DNA of 64,000 nucleotides, taken from contig CAZBXV010000003.1 of assembly GCA_964496205.1 (NCBI GenBank), positions 1 to 64,000 on the forward strand. Reading direction: 5' to 3'. Position 1 is the stretch's first letter. The number at the start of each line of letters is the position of its first letter. Of this stretch, positions 42,081 through 50,218 are shown one piece after another. Both the position numbers and the translations under genes were made by a program. Source of the stretch: CAYLHS01 sp964496205. GTDB lineage: Bacteria > Actinomycetota > Acidimicrobiia > Spongiisociales > UBA4744. The notes under the pieces are model-generated. The model ran no database searches, was not told the origin of the DNA, and saw nothing but the letters and a program-made list of their open reading frames with translations.

Positions 42081-43073
42081 ATGCGTGTCAGTGTGATCGG
42101 TGCCGGCTCGTGGGGAACCACCGTTGCTTCTCTGACTGCACGTGCACATCCCACACGATTGTGGGTCAGGCGCCCGGAACTGGCCGAGACGATCCGCACA
42201 ACGTCCGAGAACCCCGACTACCTGGCCGGCCATCGTCTCCCCTACGGTCTCCAGGCGACGAGCGATCTACGACAGGCAACCGACGGAGCGGATGTGGTCG
42301 TCATGGCCGTTCCTTCTCATGGATTCCGTGCCGTGGTCGAGGGACTCGTTGACACCGTCGGCCCTTCGACTCCGATCCTCAGTCTGTCCAAAGGTATCGA
42401 GCAGAGCACACTGATGCGGATGACCGAGGTCACTCTCGACGTCCTGTCGGATCACGACCGTTCGCTGGTCGGAGTGATGACCGGTCCCAACCTGGCATCA
42501 GAAATCATGGAAGGTCACCCGACTGCCACAGTGATAGCCATGGCCGACACGGAGCGCGCAGAGCAACTTCAACGCCTGTTCATGGGACCTACCTTCCGCG
42601 TCTACACCAACGACGACGTCGTCGGCTGTGAGACGGCCGGTGCGCTGAAGAACGTCCTGGCGATCGCCGCGGGCATGTCATCCGGTCTCGGCTTCGGCGA
42701 CAATTCGCTTGCAACACTGATCACGCGAGCACTCGCAGAACTCACACGACTCGGCGTTGCCATGGGAGGCTCACGCAACACCTTCGCAGGACTCGCCGGC
42801 ATGGGGGACCTGATCGCCACATGCGTCTCCACGAGGAGCCGAAATCATCGAGTAGGTGTCGAACTCGGCCGCGGTCGCACGATCGAAGCGATCATCGCCG
42901 ACATGCAAATGGTCGCTGAGGGTGTCAAGACCACAAAGGCGGTGCTGCAGCTGGCCGAACGGTACGGAATCGAAATGCCGATCTCCACCCAAGTCGGCCG
43001 CGTGCTGTACGAGGGTGCCAGCCCCCGCGAAGCCGTGCTGGCGTTGATGACGCGCGAGGCGAAGAGCGAGTAG
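42081..43073 (+). CDS. gpsA: Glycerol-3-phosphate dehydrogenase [NAD(P)+]
   Basis: A 330-residue enzyme that reduces dihydroxyacetone phosphate to sn-glycerol-3-phosphate for phospholipid synthesis. The Rossmann GAGSWGTTVA motif is at residues 7-16. Other features are VMAVPSHGFR, LSLSKGIEQ, VMTGPNLASEI, VVGCETAGALKNVLAIAAGM (with the catalytic Lys) and FAGLAGMGDLIATC. The length is typical. The start at 42081 is the first in-frame ATG after the promoter. It is divergent from ychF. Confidence 0.95.
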   Translation: MRVSVIGAGSWGTTVASLTARAHPTRLWVRRPELAETIRTTSENPDYLAGHRLPYGLQATSDLRQATDGADVVVMAVPSHGFRAVVEGLVDTVGPSTPILSLSKGIEQSTLMRMTEVTLDVLSDHDRSLVGVMTGPNLASEIMEGHPTATVIAMADTERAEQLQRLFMGPTFRVYTNDDVVGCETAGALKNVLAIAAGMSSGLGFGDNSLATLITRALAELTRLGVAMGGSRNTFAGLAGMGDLIATCVSTRSRNHRVGVELGRGRTIEAIIADMQMVAEGVKTTKAVLQLAERYGIEMPISTQVGRVLYEGASPREAVLALMTREAKSE

Positions 43074-43109
43074 GGAACTCATCATTCGTCGAAGAGGCTG
43101 ACGGCTGTT

Positions 43110-43284
43110 CAGCCTCCAGCAGCCAGCAGCCAGCCAGAGCGCGACCACAGGTGTCGCCGCAGACCGTCGGGCGACCGTTCCCTCCCCCAATGAAGGCTGA
43201 GCCGTACCTTTGCACACCTTGGACCTGTTTCTTCTCGCCGCGATACGACGTACGAGATACCAGATACGGCCCGCATGGCGGGCC
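43110..43284. other. Intergenic region with short tandem repeats and a hairpin
   Basis: The 219-base gap between convergent gpsA and the nuclease-like gene has a run of CCAGCAG-type heptamers (about 43115-43138). It ends in a perfect 7-base stem GGCCCGC-ATG-GCGGGCC (43268-43284) just before the stop of the next gene. No ORF or T tract is seen, but the hairpin may limit read-through in both directions. Confidence 0.4.
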
Positions 43285-43292
43285 CGGCGCCA

Positions 43293-44198
43293 TCAGGCGC
43301 CCACGGCTGCCACCTGCAACGCCCGGTAGAGCAGATGCTGGTCACCAAGACGGCGGCGCAGTTCACGCTCCAGGCCTCCGATCGGGTACAGGTTCTGTGG
43401 AGCACGCGGATCCTTGTGACGTTCTGAGGCATACCGGGGTAGCGTCACGGCAACACGATCGGCGAGCGTCCTGGCGGCCGCCACGTTCTGGTTGGCGGTC
43501 GCTTCGCAACGGACGACCCCGGCGAGCGGACCGCCCCCGCCCCCAGGGAGCCGCTGGTACCAGGAGAATCGGCTCCAGGCCGTGGTCGTGAGGAACAGCG
43601 GCGTCCGCTCTCCTGGTCGCAACGCTGTGAGTACACCCATCAGCGCCGTCGGGAGGTACTGCACGTGGTGCGTCTTGACGTACCCGACGGTACCCGCTTC
43701 CTTTCCTGTTCTCAGTGGACCGTCCGTGATCACGAGTTCGGCATCACGTCGGTTGGCCGACACCTCACCTTCCAGTTCGCCCATTCGCTGCTGAAGACCG
43801 AGCCAGAGGTCCTCGTTCGATGAGCCGGCTGTGATGCGGACCTCATAGCTGCCGTGACGGGTGCGAACGGTTTCGGCCTCGGGTGATGGGGTGAAGAGAC
43901 CACGGCGCACTTCTGCGGCGACGAGCTTCGCATCCCCGTCGGAGCGAACGGCTCCCGCCGCGTAGGTCGCACAGATCCCGAGCGTCGGCTGATCGTCGCC
44001 GATCCAGATGTTCGCGTCGATTCGGCGCACTCCGTCAACGAACAGCAACGATTGTGCCGGTTCGATCGAAGGGCTGATCGGCTTCCAGTCCCCTGCCGGT
44101 ACTTCGATGTCGACGTCCAATTTGGCGGTCGACTCATCGAGCTCCGGTGACATTGGCGTGCCGTACTCAGGTGCCCATGGTTCGATCGAGAACTTCAC
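43293..44198 (-). CDS. nurA: NurA-like nuclease domain protein
   Basis: A 301-residue protein. It shows FVDGVRRID (Asp55, like the metal-binding Asp of NurA motif I). Next is LVITDGPLRTG (Asp159; NurA motif L-x-DG-x-L), followed by VGYVKTHHVQYLP (Lys175), which resembles the NurA motif V-x-K-T. SRFSWYQRLP and the C-terminal region follow. NurA nucleases act with HerA in archaeal DNA-end resection. The match is by motif order only. The ATG overlaps the sbcC stop (ATGA) and so is translated as part of the SbcD-SbcC operon, which strongly supports a DNA-repair role. Confidence 0.65.
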   Translation of the reverse strand: MKFSIEPWAPEYGTPMSPELDESTAKLDVDIEVPAGDWKPISPSIEPAQSLLFVDGVRRIDANIWIGDDQPTLGICATYAAGAVRSDGDAKLVAAEVRRGLFTPSPEAETVRTRHGSYEVRITAGSSNEDLWLGLQQRMGELEGEVSANRRDAELVITDGPLRTGKEAGTVGYVKTHHVQYLPTALMGVLTALRPGERTPLFLTTTAWSRFSWYQRLPGGGGGPLAGVVRCEATANQNVAAARTLADRVAVTLPRYASERHKDPRAPQNLYPIGGLERELRRRLGDQHLLYRALQVAAVGA

Positions 44199-46546
44199 GC
44201 GTCGACCCTTTCCACATGGGCGCCGGACACGTCCTTGGTGACGACGAACCGGGTCGGGACCTGTTCGGCCAGATCGGGAACGTGGCTGATGAGACCGACG
44301 GTGAGCCCTGTGGAGCCGAGCTGCTGAACCACGGACGCGACCACATCGAGTGTTTCCTGATCGAGGGTGCCGAACCCTTCGTCGAGGAAGATCGATTCGA
44401 GCTTTGGTGTCCCACGAGCAGGCATCTCGGTGAGCTGGTCCGAGAGCGAGAGCGCAAGGGCGAGAGATACGAGGAACGTCTCACCTCCTGACAGAGTCCG
44501 GACGGACCGTCGCTGATCGGCGTTGCGATGGTCGACGACCATGAACCCCGTCTTGTCGGTCTCGAGCGAGTAGGCACCAGACGACAGATCATCGAGCCGC
44601 TGGTTGGCGCTGACCGTCAGTTCGACGAGCGCCTCTTCGAGGACCCACGACTCGAACCGATTGGCTCGCAGGTGCAAGGCGAGGGCCGCGGCCACCGTGC
44701 TTCGTTCCCGCTCCTTGGCGATGTCGGCGGCGAGTTCCACTGTCCGCCGCTTCGCGCTCTGTACCTCTTCGAGTTCCTTACGTGCGGAGAACACGGCCTC
44801 TTCCGGAGTGATGTCCGACCCGAGGCCCGCGAGGTGCTTCTCCAGATCTTCAACGAGGCCGGCTCTGTCGTCTGCAAGCTGCTTCGCGGTGGTGCCGAGG
44901 GCGTCGAGTCGACTGCGCACATCCTTCGCCTGAGTAGATGCCCAGTCCGTCAGGGTGGTCCACGCTGCGGCGAGGTCGTCCATCGCCGCCGGAGGAGGCT
45001 CGAGATGGGCGACGCGGTCTCTTGTGGCGTGGAAGGTGTCGAGCGCTGCGGTGCGCTCTCCGGTGAGTTCGGTCCGGCGCTGCTCGGCATCGTCGGCGGC
45101 CTTGCGCGCCCTGTGAGCCGCCTCTCTCAGTTCGGCGAGTCGTTCGTGTGCAGCCCTTGTCGTTTCCAGGGTCTGAGTCAGCTCGTCGACATCAGCAACA
45201 CCTTCGAGGTCGAGCGAAGCGATCTGGGAGGCGATCTCCTCCACCATGGTCTTGGAGGTCGCGCTCACGACCTCGGCATCTGTCAGTGCCTTGCGTGCGA
45301 CATCGAGGTCTGCCATTCGAGCGGCGATGTCGGTATGGGCGCGAGCGAGGTCCTCGATCGGCTCGATCGAAGGGAGTTCGGTGATCGGGACCCCACACAC
45401 CGGGCAAGGTTCGCCGACCATCACGGTTGCGGCGAGCTCGTGGGCGGCATGCGTCCGCCTGAGTCGTTCGAGCTTCTCGGCGGCTTCGGTCCTCGCCAGT
45501 TCGGCTTTGTCGATCTCCTGACGACACCGTTCGAGTAGCGTCTCCGACTTTGCCAGCTTGCTCGCTGCCTGCTTCTGTCGCCCAAGGAGGTCCTCGAGTG
45601 CGCGCCGCTTGGCGATCTGTGACTCGAGCGTCGCCGGATTCGGAAGTGTCGCGATTGATCGTTCGTGCGTATCGAGTGCATTGTCTGCCTGCGTGGCGCG
45701 TTGCTTCGCCTCTCTGAGCTCGCCATCGGCGTTGGTGACACGGCGTACCAGCTCGCCGAGACCCTTCGGCGGTCGTATGTCGAGGACCGAGATGGTCTGT
45801 TCATCCCGGGCGATCTGCTGTTTCGTATCGTTCAGCTTCTCGACGAGACCGCCGATCTGCGTTCTGATACCGGCGATCGTGTCCCGGAGCCCCTCGAGCT
45901 CCTCGACCCGTCGCGCGAGCGCCTCCTCGTCGCTGGCGGCGCGGCCGGCGAGGAGATCAACCTCACGCTGGTGTCCTGCGAGTGCCTGGTCTGCCGCCGC
46001 CTTTCGTTCATTGGCGAGATCTCGTATGCGTCGGTAGACACGAAGATCGAGAAGCTCACGCAACAGCTCCTGCCGCTCACGGGGCTTGTCGTGAAGGAAT
46101 CGGGCGAACTCGCCTTGGGGCAGGACGACCGCCTTGGTGAAGTGCTCATAGGCGAGCCCCAGGAGTTCCTCCACCTTCTTGGTGACCTCGTCGGCTCCGG
46201 ATGCGAGCGGGGCACCGTCGTGTTCGAGCCGCGCTTCGGTGGTGGTGGCCCCTCCACTCTTGGTACGTCTGACGACCCTGACGACCGAGTATGAGTCGCT
46301 TCCGACAGTGAAGTCGAACCGTATCCGAGCCTCGTTCTTTCCGAGGGTGATGACCGGTTCGACGGCTCGACGGTCCTCGTATCTCGGAACCGACCCGTAG
46401 AGCGCGAACACGATGGCGTCGACGACGCTCGACTTGCCAGATCCGGTCGGGCCGGTGAGGGCGAACAGGTCGGCGTCGCGGAAGTCGACCGTCGTCTTGT
46501 CTCGATAGGCGGTGAACCCTGCGATCTCCAGCTCGACAGGCCTCAT
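44195..46546 (-). CDS. sbcC: Exonuclease subunit SbcC (Rad50-like ATPase)
   Basis: A 783-residue SMC-like ATPase. The Walker A GPTGSGKSS (residues 32-40), the Q-loop region VVLPQGEFARFLHD, two long coiled-coil arms and a central CPVCG zinc hook (about 385) precede the ABC signature RTLSGGETFLVSLALALSLS and the Walker B EGFGTLD near the C-terminus. The length is shorter than E. coli SbcC (about 1050). With SbcD it cleaves hairpins and processes double-strand ends. Its ATG overlaps the sbcD stop (ATGA), and its stop overlaps the NurA-like start. Confidence 0.95.
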   Translation of the reverse strand: MRPVELEIAGFTAYRDKTTVDFRDADLFALTGPTGSGKSSVVDAIVFALYGSVPRYEDRRAVEPVITLGKNEARIRFDFTVGSDSYSVVRVVRRTKSGGATTTEARLEHDGAPLASGADEVTKKVEELLGLAYEHFTKAVVLPQGEFARFLHDKPRERQELLRELLDLRVYRRIRDLANERKAAADQALAGHQREVDLLAGRAASDEEALARRVEELEGLRDTIAGIRTQIGGLVEKLNDTKQQIARDEQTISVLDIRPPKGLGELVRRVTNADGELREAKQRATQADNALDTHERSIATLPNPATLESQIAKRRALEDLLGRQKQAASKLAKSETLLERCRQEIDKAELARTEAAEKLERLRRTHAAHELAATVMVGEPCPVCGVPITELPSIEPIEDLARAHTDIAARMADLDVARKALTDAEVVSATSKTMVEEIASQIASLDLEGVADVDELTQTLETTRAAHERLAELREAAHRARKAADDAEQRRTELTGERTAALDTFHATRDRVAHLEPPPAAMDDLAAAWTTLTDWASTQAKDVRSRLDALGTTAKQLADDRAGLVEDLEKHLAGLGSDITPEEAVFSARKELEEVQSAKRRTVELAADIAKERERSTVAAALALHLRANRFESWVLEEALVELTVSANQRLDDLSSGAYSLETDKTGFMVVDHRNADQRRSVRTLSGGETFLVSLALALSLSDQLTEMPARGTPKLESIFLDEGFGTLDQETLDVVASVVQQLGSTGLTVGLISHVPDLAEQVPTRFVVTKDVSGAHVERVDA

Positions 46547-47682
46547 CGGGCTTCCTCGAGTAGCTCGTCGAACAGGGCGACAACGCGTTCGTCCGATGCG
46601 TTGATCTCGTCCAGGTACTTCGTGAACAGCTCGTGTGGTGGTTTGCCGAGCTTCGGTTCCGGTGACACCTTGCGGCTCGCATCGGTGGGGGTCGCGAGCA
46701 CGACATCTACGGCACCTGGAAACATCTCGCGTACATGGTCGGCGAGCCCGGCCCGTGCCGGTTCTTCGAGAACGATCTTCAGGTAGGCGTCCGCTGTGGT
46801 CCCGGCGAAAGGTTCGAGGGACTCGAGCGTGCCGCTGAGCTGCTTCAAACGCCGCCCGGACCGCAGCGGAACTTGTGTCACGGACGCAGGCTTGCCTGGT
46901 TCCGCCTCCACGATGACAACGACCTTCTCGTCCTGGGTTTCCCCGAAGTCGAGCTGCAACGGCGACCCGGAGTACCAGACAGGCGCTGCCGCGGGGATCC
47001 GTTGGGGCCTGTGGAGATGCCCGAGCGCGACGTAGGACAGCGCGCCGTTGAACGCTCCCGCCGGCACCCAGTAGTCGAAGATCGTGTGAGCACCCCGCTC
47101 CCCCCCGCCGAGTAGCCCCTCGGCAACCATCAGGTGCGAGACGACCAGGTTGACATCGTCCGTGCGGATTCCCTCGGTGAGCTTCGCGAGGATCGCTGCG
47201 AGACGTTCCGCGTACAAGGCACCGTGCTCGTATGCCTCGAGTTCCATGAGGTCGGATGCCGAGACGATGCCCCGCTGTGTCACGAACGGCAGCATCGCCA
47301 CTCTGGCCGTTTCGCCGGAAGCTGTGTCGATCCGCACGACCCCGCCGTTGCCCGGCGCCTTCGGGGTTGCAGTCACGTGCACACGTCCGAGTTCAAGGAG
47401 CGGGGCAACTGCTTCGAGGCGGCGTCCGTTGTCGTGGTTGCCGGCGACCATCACCACCGGTGCCACACCGGCGAGTTCGAGCAGCGCCTCGTAGACGATC
47501 TCCTCAGATTCGGCTGTCGGCGCGACCACATCGAAGATGTCACCGGCGACAGCGATGAGATCGACGTGTTCCTGTTCGGCGATCGTTGCGATCTCACCGA
47601 GGACGGACCTGTGCTCGTCCGCTCGGCTGCGGCCACGGATGGCGCGACCGACGTGCCAGTCGGCTGTGTGCAGGATCTTCAC
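46543..47682 (-). CDS. sbcD: Exonuclease subunit SbcD (Mre11-like nuclease)
   Basis: A 379-residue calcineurin-like nuclease. The metal site is visible in KILHTADWHVGR (Asp8, His10), VAGDIFD, MVAGNHDN, VVSHLMVAEG and VALGHLHRPQ. The C-terminal part contains a capping and SbcC-binding domain. GTG 47682 is 7 bases after TACCAT (47690-47695) and opens directly with the nuclease core. The frame stays open far upstream but without similarity. It is the first gene of the sbcD-sbcC-nurA-like operon and is divergent from the PLP decarboxylase gene. Confidence 0.95.
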   Translation of the reverse strand: MKILHTADWHVGRAIRGRSRADEHRSVLGEIATIAEQEHVDLIAVAGDIFDVVAPTAESEEIVYEALLELAGVAPVVMVAGNHDNGRRLEAVAPLLELGRVHVTATPKAPGNGGVVRIDTASGETARVAMLPFVTQRGIVSASDLMELEAYEHGALYAERLAAILAKLTEGIRTDDVNLVVSHLMVAEGLLGGGERGAHTIFDYWVPAGAFNGALSYVALGHLHRPQRIPAAAPVWYSGSPLQLDFGETQDEKVVVIVEAEPGKPASVTQVPLRSGRRLKQLSGTLESLEPFAGTTADAYLKIVLEEPARAGLADHVREMFPGAVDVVLATPTDASRKVSPEPKLGKPPHELFTKYLDEINASDERVVALFDELLEEAR

Positions 47683-47742
47683 GTCGCCGATGGTACCGAC
47701 ACCTAGGGACGCAACCGTGTATGCCGTCGCTACCCTGCCGTC
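47683..47742. promoter_or_regulatory. Divergent leaderless promoters (sbcD / PLP lyase-like)
   Basis: TACCAT on minus (47690-47695) serves sbcD at 47682 and TACCCT on plus (47731-47736) serves the gene at 47743. Both gaps to the start codon are 6-7 bases. Confidence 0.5.
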
Positions 47743-49056
47743 ATGGAGATACCAGCCACCGGCCGACCCCGCGAGGACCTTCTGCGCGAGATGGAAACGC
47801 TGGCCGGGGCCGAGGCGAGCTGGGAGGACGGCCACACGTGGAGTCTCGTCTATCACGCCGGTGAAGAGCACACGACCTACCTGAAAGCGGCCCATGGGTT
47901 GTTCTTCTCCGAGAACGCACTCAACCCGATGGCGTTCCCTGCGCTGCGCCGGTTCGAAGCGGAGGTCGTCCGGATGACGGCATCGATGCTCAACGGCGGC
48001 GCCGAGGTCGCCGGCACGATGACCTCGGGGGGTACCGAGAGTCTCCTCGCGGCCGTGAAGACGTACCGGGATTGGGGTGCGGCCACGAAAGGCATCAACG
48101 AGCCCGAGATGGTGCTGCCTGTGACCGCCCACGCTGCGTTCGACAAGGCGGCCTCCTACTTCGGCGTTCGACAAGTACGTGTCCCGCTGGGCGAAGATCT
48201 TCGCGCCGACCCCGCTGGGATGGAGGCGGCGATCACCCCCAACACGATCCTCATGGTGGGTTCCACTCCCGACTACCCGTTCGGACAGGTCGATCCAATC
48301 GAAGAGCTGGCGTCGATCGCCGGGGAACACGGTATCGGCATGCACGTCGACGCCTGCCTCGGAGGTTTCCTCGTCCCGTGGGCAGAACGTCTCGGCGTAC
48401 CGGTCGGAGCCTGGGATTTTCGGGTTCCCGGTGTGACATCGATGTCGGCCGATGTCCACAAGTACGGCTTCGGGGCGAAAGGCGCATCCACGGTTCTGTA
48501 TCGGACGGCCGACCTCAGGCGATTCCAGTTCCACGTCACGAGCGACTGGCCTGGCGGCATCTACGCGTCACCATCGATGGCCGGAACCCGTCCGGGCGGG
48601 CCCATCGCGGCGGCATGGGCCGCGATGCAGGCAATCGGTCAGGACGGGTACCTCGAGATGACCAGACAGATCCTCGACATCTCCGGGCGCCTGCTCGATG
48701 GGATCAAGGATATCGACGCACTCCGTGTGCTCGGCGATCCGAAACTGAGTGTCTTTGCGTTCCAGGGGGTCGACGTCGACACCTACGCGATCGGCGACGC
48801 GCTCGAAGCCAGAGGGTGGCACGTCGATCGACAAATCAAGCCTGCGTCGCTGCACTTCATGGTGACACCCGCACACTCGGGAATCGTGGACCGGTTCCTC
48901 GAAGATCTCCGTGACAGCGTGGATGACGTGCGGGCGCATCCCGAGCTCGCAACGAGCGGCCAGGCAGCGATGTACGGAATGATGACGACCCTTCCAGACG
49001 ACGGGACACTCGACGAGATCGTCCTCCAAACCCTCGACGGCCTGTACTCGACCTAG
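47743..49056 (+). CDS. PLP-dependent decarboxylase/lyase (sphingosine-1-phosphate-lyase-like)
   Basis: A 437-residue fold-type I enzyme of the group II decarboxylase superfamily. It has GTMTSGGTESLLAAVKTYRD (cofactor phosphate site), HVDACLGGFLVPWAERLG and the Schiff-base lysine in SADVHKYGFGAKGAS. HYGFG/HKYGFGAKG is the sphingosine-1-phosphate lyase pattern, and the lack of an N-terminal domain and membrane helix suggests a soluble bacterial form. The substrate may be a phosphorylated amino-alcohol; glutamate decarboxylase is an alternative. It is convergent with the DUF819 gene (4-base overlap). Confidence 0.85.
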   Translation: MEIPATGRPREDLLREMETLAGAEASWEDGHTWSLVYHAGEEHTTYLKAAHGLFFSENALNPMAFPALRRFEAEVVRMTASMLNGGAEVAGTMTSGGTESLLAAVKTYRDWGAATKGINEPEMVLPVTAHAAFDKAASYFGVRQVRVPLGEDLRADPAGMEAAITPNTILMVGSTPDYPFGQVDPIEELASIAGEHGIGMHVDACLGGFLVPWAERLGVPVGAWDFRVPGVTSMSADVHKYGFGAKGASTVLYRTADLRRFQFHVTSDWPGGIYASPSMAGTRPGGPIAAAWAAMQAIGQDGYLEMTRQILDISGRLLDGIKDIDALRVLGDPKLSVFAFQGVDVDTYAIGDALEARGWHVDRQIKPASLHFMVTPAHSGIVDRFLEDLRDSVDDVRAHPELATSGQAAMYGMMTTLPDDGTLDEIVLQTLDGLYST

Positions 49057-50153
49057 GGCTTGAGCAGATAGGCAAGGGCGATGCCTGCGTAGTTGCCGAT
49101 CGCATAACCGACCACGCCGGTGGTCAGTCCCGACACTATGATCGCTCGGTTCTTCAGAGCCGTGGCGACGGTCGGCACGAACGCCGGTCCGAACACCGCC
49201 GCGGTCGATGTGATGAGCACCGTGTCAGTATCGAGCCTGAAGAGCGCAGCCAGCAGGTAGTGGATGAGGATCGCTCCAATCAGTGCGATCGCAACGAACA
49301 GGAACACCCCTCCGAACGCCCCTGCGAGCTGTCGCACGTTGGCGAGCGTGCCGATCGCGACGGCGAAGATGAGAAGGAGGAACTCGCCCGTCTCGAACGT
49401 TCCTGGCTGTGTCCTGACCCGCGGCACGAACGAGGCAAGCACCCCGATCGTTGTGATGGACAGGATCACCAGAGCAATCGGCAGGTCAGGAGCGAACAGA
49501 AAGATCAGTCCAACCGCCACAGCAGACGCGGCAATGCTGAGCAGGATCGACACGATCACGTCCTTTGCAGTTGGCGCCACCTGAACCTCGTTGATTTCGG
49601 TGGTGCCGAAGCGTGACGCGTCGAATGCCGGCAGGAACGTGGCCAGCACACGCTGCGCAATGGACAGGAGGAACAGCAGGTACACACCGGACAAGATGAC
49701 GTCCGCCCCGTTCATCAGGACGAACGTTTCGTCCGGAACCTCCAGCGCCAACCCAACGGCGCTCATGTTCGGCGTGCCTCCCGTGTAGACGCCGACGGTC
49801 ATACCGGCCATCTGCCAGTTGTGAGCGATCGTCACGACGAACGTGGCGATCGTTGAGGAGATCACGACCGCGATCGTTGCCAGCGCGAACGAGACCACTG
49901 CAGGGCGTGCGATCTTGAGCCACGCCTTGAAGTCCGTCGTGAACAGCAGCAGCGGGATGGCAAGCACGACCGTCGCCTCGGTGACCGTGGTGGCGAGATT
50001 CGTGTCGACCGAGAACACGTTGCCGATCGCGATCCCGAACAGGTAGCAGAGCACGATCGGACCAAGGAACTCCAACGGCTTGAAGCGCTTCGCTCCCCAC
50101 CTGGCAAGCGCAGGGAACCCGAGAAACGCAATGATGAGGATCGCCGAACCCAC
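49053..50153 (-). CDS. DUF819 family membrane protein
   Basis: A 366-residue polytopic membrane protein with about ten to eleven helices. Characteristic are LEFLGPIVLCYLFGIAIGN, VLAIPLLLFTTDFKAWLK, GVYTGGTPNMSAVGLAL and TSTAAVFGPAFVPTVATALKNR. DUF819 (YjcL-like) proteins are thought to be transporters, with unknown substrate. It starts at GTG 50153, 6 bases after TACCGT (50160-50165). Its 3' end overlaps the PLP enzyme gene by 4 bases. Confidence 0.85.
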   Translation of the reverse strand: MGSAILIIAFLGFPALARWGAKRFKPLEFLGPIVLCYLFGIAIGNVFSVDTNLATTVTEATVVLAIPLLLFTTDFKAWLKIARPAVVSFALATIAVVISSTIATFVVTIAHNWQMAGMTVGVYTGGTPNMSAVGLALEVPDETFVLMNGADVILSGVYLLFLLSIAQRVLATFLPAFDASRFGTTEINEVQVAPTAKDVIVSILLSIAASAVAVGLIFLFAPDLPIALVILSITTIGVLASFVPRVRTQPGTFETGEFLLLIFAVAIGTLANVRQLAGAFGGVFLFVAIALIGAILIHYLLAALFRLDTDTVLITSTAAVFGPAFVPTVATALKNRAIIVSGLTTGVVGYAIGNYAGIALAYLLKP

Positions 50154-50218
50154 ACCGGGACGGTAGTCACGGGCGCATAGCCGATGTCGGCTGGAACCCA
50201 GTGGCCCGTCTGGAGGAC

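Noticed and set aside
43115..43138. CCAGCAG heptamer run as CRISPR or mobile-element trace
   Set aside because: Only about three short copies, no spacers, no flanking gene.
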